This document shows, piece after piece, positions 57,801 to 64,000 of a stretch of DNA of 64,000 nucleotides. A program made the position numbers and the translations under genes. The notes under the pieces are model-generated. The model was not told where the DNA came from. It did not search any database and was given only the letters and a program-made list of their open reading frames with translations. Source of the DNA: Parapristionchus giblindavisi. Taxonomy: Eukaryota > Nematoda > Chromadorea > Rhabditida > Diplogasteridae. The DNA lies in NCBI GenBank assembly GCA_943737045.1, contig CALSFV010000205.1, positions 1,132,001 through 1,196,000 of the forward strand, in the 5' to 3' direction. Each line of letters starts with the position of its first letter. The stretch's first letter is position 1.

Positions 57801-60536
57801 GGGGTGCTACCGTAATCCCTTCAAATTTGAATTTCCCGCACTTTTCATTGACCCTGCGAAATCGATTTTCTCACGAACGTGCTTTAGAACGCTTTTGTCT
57901 CGTATTGGAAGTATATATTATTTGGAATTATTGTAATTATTTCACAAAACACATGAAAAAATACCAAAAAAAATTCGCCAAAAGCGTTAGAACACACTAT
58001 CTGAGAGAATTCAACAACCGATTTTTTTCTTGGTATTGACGAAAAATGAATTTTCCGGTTTTATGTATGATAATTACAGGCTCCATGAGTGAAGTACATT
58101 GGTACTTGGAAATATCTTCCAATTGAAAATTCGCATCAGGGGGTGCGTTTGGTGTAGTTTGGCGCCTTTTCCTAAAAAGTTTATTTCGAATCCAATCGAT
58201 TCAGGAGTGTGTGCAATCGACTCCTTGGCCAATTCTAAGAAACTATTGCCGAGGAGAGTTTTTCGAGCAAAGGTCAACGAACGTTGGAATTGGAAAAATA
58301 ATTACATTAAATTAATTCTTACTATTTTCCCATGGCGAACTACAATTTTTTATTTGCTTAATAGCTTCTACATGTCATTGCACATCTTCAATTTAAAAAG
58401 TATATTTTTAAAAAAATTACAAGTTTATGAACGAATCAATTTTGTTCGCTTGATTCAATTGTGGTGAGGATTGGCGAGGTTTCCTAAAAAGTTTATTTCG
58501 AAACCAATCGATTCGGGAGTAGGCGCATTAGAATCCTTGTCTAATTCTAAGGAACTATTGCTAATGCATTGTTACATTTGCCTGACGCGCCTACGCCTTC
58601 ACGTAAAAAAACGTTACATTTGGCGACGCGCGCGTCGACGTCAATTTTGGAGTGTGTTGGGTCCCAAGGGGAAAACCCTGAATGTCATCAGGGGTACGGT
58701 AAAAGGTTACGGTAGCCAACCAATATTGATCGAAGGTTACGGTAACTTCCTACCCTACCCCTGATGACAGTCAGGGTTTTCCTCTTGGGACCCAACACAC
58801 TCCAAAATTGACGTCGACGCGCGCGTCGCCAAATGTAACGCTTTTTTTACGTGACGGCGTAGGCGCGTCAGGCAAATGTAACGATGCATAAGGAGAGTTT
58901 TTCGATTAAAGATCATCGAACGCTGATATTGGGAATTTTCGAAAAAAATGTTTACATTAAATTAATTCTCACTATTTTCCATAATTCTCTCTATGTAGAA
59001 GCGATTGAACAAATAAAAATTTACATTCACCATGGAAAATAGTGAGAATTAATTTAATGTAAACATTTTTTTCGAAAATTCCCAATATCAGCGTTCGTTG
59101 ATCTTTATCGAAAAACTCTCCTTAGCAATAGTTTCTTAGAATTAGACAAGGATTCTAATGCACCTACTCCCGAATCGATTGGTTTCGAAATAAACTTTTT
59201 AGGAAACCTCGCCAATCCTCACCACAATTGAATCCAGCGAACAAAATTGATTCGTTCATAAACTTGTAATTTTTTAAAAATTATACTTTTTAAATTGAAG
59301 ATGTGTAATGACATGTAGAAGCTATTAAGCAAATAAAAAATTGTAGTTCGCCATGGGAAAATAGTAAGAATTAATTTAATGTAATTATTTTTCCAATTCC
59401 AACGTTCGTTGACCTTTGCTCGAAAAACTCTCCTCGGCAATAGTTTCTTAGAATTGGCCAAGGAGTCGATTGCACACACTCCCGAATCGATTGGATTCGA
59501 AATAAACTTTTTAGGAAAAGGCGCCAAACTACACCAAACGCACCCCCTGATGCGAATTTTCAATTGGAAGATATTTCCAAGTACCAATGTACTTCACTCA
59601 TGGAGCCTGTAATTATCATACATAAAACCGGAAAATTCATTTTTCGTCAATACCACACATATGTGGATTTTCTCAGATAGCGTGATTTAGAAAACACGTT
59701 CATTAGAAAATCGATTTCGCAGGGTCAATGAAAAGTGCGGGAAATTCAAATTTAAAATGATTACAGTAGCACGCCCGTTAGCCATGATCCTTCAATAACT
59801 CTGTCCAGAGTTAACCAATTTTATTCGTTTCAACGGTGATCTTAATCTTATCTGATGATGCAATGATCACAACTAATGAAATGTTCTGAAATTCTTTTAG
59901 AAAGATGCGACATGAGGCGACAAGAATCTTGTCGCGGAGGCCTGCCTTTTGACAGGGCGATCGTGCGGGACTGTATATAATGCTTATATGATATACATTA
60001 TATTAATACATATGAAAATTTCGTTTACTCCTAGCTCTCATGATAAATGATAAAATATAATAAATAAACCGTTAACATATTAAGCAAAATACCTTGATAA
60101 GGACAGAAATTGCAGAATACTAAGCACGGCAAGGCCCTGCCACAGGAGAAAAAACAACGCTGTACAGTATAGGAAAATGTAATCAAAGATGAATTTGGGA
60201 GTATTAATGGCTGGACCATATAATATGATCATCATAATACCATTGTTCATTATGTGTACCTTAAATGGGACCAATATGGACAGGAAAGTGATATATCAAT
60301 TGCATGATGAACTTGAACTTTGAAAAGTCTTGAAACCTCACCACAACGCTGAATAAATTCGGACAACTGACGGATAGATGTTGAATTGCTTGTACAGTAA
60401 AAGCTATTCGATAGATCCGCCACGACTTGTCCACAGGATATTTCCACATCACAAAAAGTGTCATAGAATGAGCGATAATGCTTATTAACGATGTGACAAT
60501 GGAGAATCCAATGGATAGGGAAGTCCAAAAGCTCAT
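54846..60536 (-). CDS. serpentine (7TM) chemoreceptor, nematode type
   Basis: A phase-consistent model of seven exons: 60342-60536, 60093-60259, 57388-57460, 56359-56493, 56074-56259, 55116-55244 and 54846-54947, giving 328 residues. TM1 IGFSIVTSLISIIAHSMTLF follows the initiating MSFWTSL. Other membrane parts include FIFDYIFLYCTALFFLLW, LMISYSFCLILSVIST, GVLFYGLVPTFMIAYAALMF, SIWMTVVLAFLALSPLFF and LVFSFSIFLYPGF. The loop before TM6 (SSEKTKRAHRRLL) resembles the Str-type receptor superfamily; the class is not assigned. The last exon (ending in KLALTKK) is inferred from phase and position. Intron 2 (2.6 kb) holds a large palindrome and intron 3 a nested TIR element. No stop or frameshift was seen in the exons. 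Confidence 0.75.
56694..57069. mobile_element. TIR element with TTAA duplication and internal tRNA-like sequence
   Basis: Ends AGAAGGGGACCCACGAG and CTGGGTCCCCTTCT are inverted (about 12 bp). Both abut TTAA (56,690-56,693 and 57,070-57,073), and the intact relative at 46.2 kb gives the target. On the complement, 56,885-56,955 has GGCTCAGTGGTTAGTAG (A box) and GGGTTCGATTCCC (B box). Partial relatives: 14,318-14,870, 39,650 and 52,305. Confidence 0.72.
56885..56955 (-). repeat. tRNA-like module inside a TTAA-flanked TIR element
   Basis: The complement contains a good A box (GTGGCTCAGTGGTTAG), a TTGCAAC anticodon-loop-like stretch and a good B box (GGTTCGATTCCCG). This is the best-preserved tRNA-like sequence of the window and could fold as a tRNA. 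It may be a gene, but its decayed copy at 14.5 kb sits in the same repeat, which favours a repeat component. Confidence 0.5.
57603..59973. mobile_element. 2.4-kb near-perfect palindrome, probable TA-flanked TIR element
   Basis: GAGTCCCGCACGATCGCCCTG at 57,603 is inverted as CAGGGCGATCGTGCGGGACTG ending 59,973, each next to TA. Arms of about 1 kb run to a centre near 59,010. The mirror-image ORFs (58,099-58,467 and 59,219-59,587) prove the arms are nearly identical and are not evidence for genes. The left arm contains an inserted 324-bp element. It lies in intron 2 of the minus-strand chemoreceptor. Confidence 0.85.
58565..58888. mobile_element. nested TIR element with TAA target duplication
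   Basis: TGCATTGTTACATTTGCCTG is inverted as GGCAAATGTAACGATGCA. Flanked by TAA (58,562-58,564 and 58,889-58,891). The opposite arm of the host palindrome reads TTGCTAAGGAG uninterrupted, an internal empty site. Three-base TNA targets fit PIF/Harbinger-type elements (inference). No ORF. Confidence 0.8.
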
Positions 60537-61325
60537 TACTGTCGAAATTTCAAATCTAGTCTGATCTTATTTTGACGTTCGCAATAGGAGTGGATGGATA
60601 CTTGTAACACGCGCGCGTATGCGTGAATATCCTTGAATGGTAATATGTTGAAAATGTCGGACAACTCCTATTCATGGCCGTATAGTGTAGTGATTCTAAT
60701 GCATAATGATATAATTAAACTTTGTACTCGCCCGAATAGCGTCATATAATAAACTTTCTACAGACACATTCATATAAGATATAACATTCAGACCATCTTC
60801 CGCACGGAAAATGTCAGACATTATCGAAAGTCTGTAGACAATCATTCACGTAATGATAGCAAACCCACATCAATGTGAATTTGCAATGAATACGTCTGAA
60901 TAGATGGATCAAAATAACAAATAATTCTCCTTATTGTTTTGCGAATTGACGGCTTTCAGTGCGGTTCCAGTACCCGTAAAAGTTGGTTTAAAAATATGCT
61001 GTTCACTTTGCCGTCGCCATTTTGGGACCTGTTGAAAATGAAGTAATTTTCACTTACCCTATAAGAGTGGTGGTCGGTCGTATCTATGTCCATCTCGTGG
61101 GTTCATTCCCTTTACCGGAAATTGTCTTTTGCAGATTTTAAAGTTCACAATTCTTAAATTCAAATTAGTCAATATGTCGTTTGAAGACGAAGAATAGGGA
61201 GAATCAATGTCAATCAATAATCGGATGAAAGTTTGAGATAACAGATATAACTGATTTAAATCATTTGTACATCAATGACTGTGTACAAGCATCTGTAGCA
61301 CAGACTTATAAAAAGCACTATCTGA
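60537..61325. other. 5' flank of the minus-strand chemoreceptor; no gene seen
   Basis: It holds the upstream region of the chemoreceptor and, at the right, sequence bordering a fold-back element. CACTATCTGA at 61,315 matches the palindrome family at 57,999. No exon was identified. Confidence 0.4.
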
Positions 61326-62761
61326 CAAGGGAAGCACCAGTTGCGACGGAACCAATTCTGTAAGGGACCCATATGGGTAGTTAGGGTTGAGGGGGGGACC
61401 GACAAAATTGTTTTCAAAAGCTGCTTGGCGGACCTATAAATCGATAATATCGATCGAAATGCGCGCGCCGCCAAAATACCCTACGAGATGCAACGTAGTG
61501 TGTGTAACGACATCGGCGGCTCAACAGGTAAGGCATCTCACTAGTACCCCCCTCCCCCCTGGTTCGATTCCCGTCCCTGTCACTATTCTTTTGCTGATTT
61601 TTACAAACTTCCTCAACGTCATTTTCATTGTTTTTTCATCATTTCAGAGCTTTATCATTCGAATAGAATACGGTGAATCTAGTTCAGCTAGTTAAAATGA
61701 GCAACATTCGTCGTCTATCGTCCCTCTCTCTCTCCGCACTCCAATCTTCCCGAACATCAGGATCTCCAACAGATAAGTGATTTATAGCTTTATTATTGTT
61801 ATTGTCACTCATTTAAAACAATTTATCACTGATTAACAACAGCCTCGGCTCTCTCGTCTATACTACAACCTTCATTTCCCCGCTCTCGGCCCTCTCATCA
61901 TCAGTAGTCAGTCGACACAATGGATTATGACATAGTCTGTGGTAAAAATGTTGCGCTTGGAGTCGCGCTCAAGATGGGAGCAATCTCTTCATTCGTCTTC
62001 ACCGCAGACTCTCTGAACCAGTCGGAGAAGATGTGGGTGAAAAGACTCACTTTGTTTATTCGCTCTGCAGAGCTCGGAGAAATTCGGGTGGAGGATAGAC
62101 ACGAGATGGTAATGGATGACGAAGATGTGGAGGACTCTGATCTCGACTGGATTTCGAGTCGGACGGAGAGGAAGATGATTCAATGACAGGGAACTCCACC
62201 AAAATTACAAGAGAAAAGGTAGGCATTGCTTGATTCCCTGCCCCCAAGGCCTACATATTCGGAAATGGCAGCGATGGCCCTTGTCAATGCACAGAAGAAG
62301 GGTGTACACTTTGCCCAAAGTGTGAGAAGCCGTTCTGCTTCGAATGTTTCTGGGAGAACTTGCACCAATGCTGATTATTTTTATGTAGTTTCCCGTGTGT
62401 ATTTCTTCTTTCACCGTATTCTATTCAAATCATAAAGCTCTGAAATGATGAAAAAACAATGAAAATGAAGTTGAGGAAGTTTGTAAAAATCAGCAAAAGA
62501 GTAGTGCCAGGGACGGGAATCGAACCAGGGGGGAGGGGGGTACTAGTGAGATGCCTTACCTGTTGAGCCGCCGATGTCGTTACACACACTACGTTGCATC
62601 TCGTAGGGTATTTTGGCGGCGCGCGCATTTCGATCGATATTATCGATTTATAGGTCCGCCAAGCAGCTTTTGAAAACAATTTTGTCGGTCCCCCCCTCAA
62701 CCCTAACTACCCATATGGGTCCCTTACAGAATTGGTTCCGTCGCAACTGGTGCTTCCCTTG
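61326..62761. mobile_element. 1.4-kb fold-back element, CAAGGGAAGCACC ends, TGA target
   Basis: CAAGGGAAGCACCAGTTGCG at 61,326 is inverted at 62,742-62,761. TGA flanks both ends (61,323-61,325 and 62,762-62,764), and the palindrome at 58.0 kb (CTATCTGAGAGAATTC) shows the empty site. Arms of about 325 bp each contain a tRNA-like module (GGCTCAACAGGTAAGGC, GGTTCGATTCCCG). The unique centre holds an 88-aa ORF and a Cys-rich stretch. Confidence 0.82.
61920..62374 (+). pseudogene. possible transposase-derived coding remnant in a fold-back element
   Basis: Two pieces. An ORF of 88 residues (61,920-62,186; starts MDYDIVCGKNVALG; Asp-rich MDDEDVEDSDLDW) is followed in another frame (to TGA at 62,372-62,374) by a Cys/His-rich C-terminus containing CQCTEEGC, CPKCEKPFCFECF and HQC. 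That resembles the zinc-ribbon tail of piggyBac-type transposases, but no DDE domain is visible and the flanking target is TGA, not TTAA. The join between the pieces is unresolved; a 31-bp gap is too short for a normal intron. It could equally be a captured host exon. Confidence 0.35.
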
Positions 62762-62764
62762 TGA

Positions 62765-64000
62765 GAGAATTCAATAACTGGAATATTTTTTGGTATCGAT
62801 GAGAAATGAATTTTCCTGTTTTTTGTGTGATAATTACAGGCTCCATAAGTGAAGTACACTGGTACTTGGAAATTGCTTCCAATTGTAAATTCGCTTCAGG
62901 AGGTGACCACACAACGATTTGGCGCCTTTTCCTAAAAGGTTTATTTCGATGCCAATCGATTCGGGAGTGGGTGCAATGGACTCCTTGGCTAATTCTAAGA
63001 AACTATTGTCCAGTGGAGTTTTTTGATCAATGATCAACGAACGCCGGAATCGGGAATTTTCGAAAAAAAATTCACATTTAATTAATTTTCACTAGTTCAC
63101 CATAACAAGCCTACAACTTTTTATTTGCTCAATCGCTTCTACATATCATAACACAGCTTCAGTTTAAAAATCATAATTTTTAAAAAATACATATTTTGTG
63201 AAAACATCGTTTTTATAACGAAAATCGTAATTATGGTGTGCACCTACAGTAATCCCAAATCGGTTAATTTGGAAATTTGGTAGTTTTAAACATATTTCAC
63301 CGCTGTTCTTGACATGACTGAGGTATATAAGTACTCCACGTCTTCGGAGTGCACCTGCACGGTTCAGTGCTGGTCAACATTTTATGATATTTTGGTTTTT
63401 CAGCAATAACTTTCTTCAAAGTCAACCGTTTCTCTTCATTTTTTAGTATGTTTGTATAGATGATACTATGGTATAGCGATCCAATTTTTATCGATAATGA
63501 ATAACAAACAACGGAATAATGATCAATTTACGAAAAATGTCAATTTTCAGCGAAATCAGCACCTGGGAATAGATGCACTCCGAAGACGAGGACTAGTCGT
63601 ATACCTCAGTCATGTCAAGAACAGCGGTGAAATATGTTTAAAACTACCAAATTTCCAAATTAACCGATTTGGGATTACTGTAGGTGCACACCATAATTAC
63701 GATTTTCGTTATAAAAACGATGTTTTCACAAAATATGTATTTTTTAAAAATTATGATTTTTAACCTGAAGCTGTGTTATGATATGTAGAGGCGATTGAGC
63801 AAATAAAAAGTTGTAGGCTTGTTATGGTGAACTAGTGAAAATTAATTAAATGTGAAATTTTTTTTGAAAATTCCCGATTCCGGCGTTGGTTGATCATTGA
63901 TCAAAAAACTCCCCTGGACAATAGTTTCTTAGAATTAGCCAAGGAGTCCATTGCACCCTCTCCCGAATCGATTTGCATCGAAATAAACCTTTTAGGAAAA
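62765..64000. mobile_element. second copy of the large palindrome family, cut by the window edge
   Basis: Starting GAGAGAATTCAATAACTGG, this follows 58,010-58,340 (for example TGATAATTACAGGCTCCAT) at perhaps 85% identity. It has its own inverted centre near 63,450, with GTGCACACCATAATTA mirrored at 63,235 and 63,690. The 1.4-kb fold-back element is inserted in its left arm. The right arm runs off the end of the window. Confidence 0.7.

Noticed and set aside
58099..59587. Two 122-aa and two 67-aa ORFs that look like a conserved gene pair
   Set aside because: They are the two arms of one palindrome; identity between them reflects the inverted repeat, and the sequence lacks protein-like features.
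60250..60528. 92-aa ORF overlapping the first chemoreceptor exon in another frame
   Set aside because: The 91-aa frame beside it begins with a typical first membrane segment and joins later exons in phase; this one is its shadow.

Overview
The window looks like accessory-rich nuclear DNA of a nematode, most likely Caenorhabditis or a close relative. The evidence is AT-rich sequence, many introns of about 40-60 bp with TTTCAG acceptors, a probable trans-splice acceptor just before a start codon, two serpentine chemoreceptor genes of 315-328 residues, a RING gene, a Ty3/gypsy LTR element and a very high load of fold-back (inverted-repeat) elements. All assignments were made by eye; no database was searched.

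Layout. 1.5-4.9 kb: a RING-finger gene on the + strand, about 13 exons. 5.4-51.7 kb: three tandem paralogues (A 5.4-21.3 kb, B 23.3-38.8 kb, C 41.0-51.7 kb) of one large minus-strand gene with about 35 small exons. Each encodes a long beta-strand-rich N-terminal part (possibly propeller-like), a short coiled-coil exon and a C-terminal TKL/MAP3K-like kinase domain with HCDIKPDN, DFG and APE motifs. Between the copies lie LINE remnants and, next to B, a duplicated 5' fragment of a chemoreceptor gene. 52.3-54.6 kb: a complete chemoreceptor gene (+), divergent from copy C. 54.8-60.5 kb: a second chemoreceptor gene (-) whose second intron carries a 2.4-kb palindrome. 61.3-64.0 kb: a 1.4-kb fold-back element inside a second, partial copy of that palindrome family.

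Mobile DNA dominates. A Ty3/gypsy element (27,653-31,909; apparently identical 243-bp LTRs; 5-bp target duplication ATGAC) sits antisense in copy B, 5 bp inside an intron. It has one open gag-pol frame but lacks RNase H and most of the integrase zinc-binding domain. A tRNA-derived SINE with a TACCTTT-type tail occurs three times; one copy has an exact empty site in a paralogue. About twenty palindromic or TIR elements were placed. Several carry tRNA-like A/B-box modules, and several have definable target duplications (TTA, TCA, TGA, TAA, TTAA, TA). Paralogue comparison shows that one 208-bp TIR element lies inside a coding exon of copy C and has GT and AG at its two ends, like an introner. Copy C also lacks the start ATG and is probably a pseudogene. 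A second repeat family appears to have contributed coding sequence to an exon of the RING gene.
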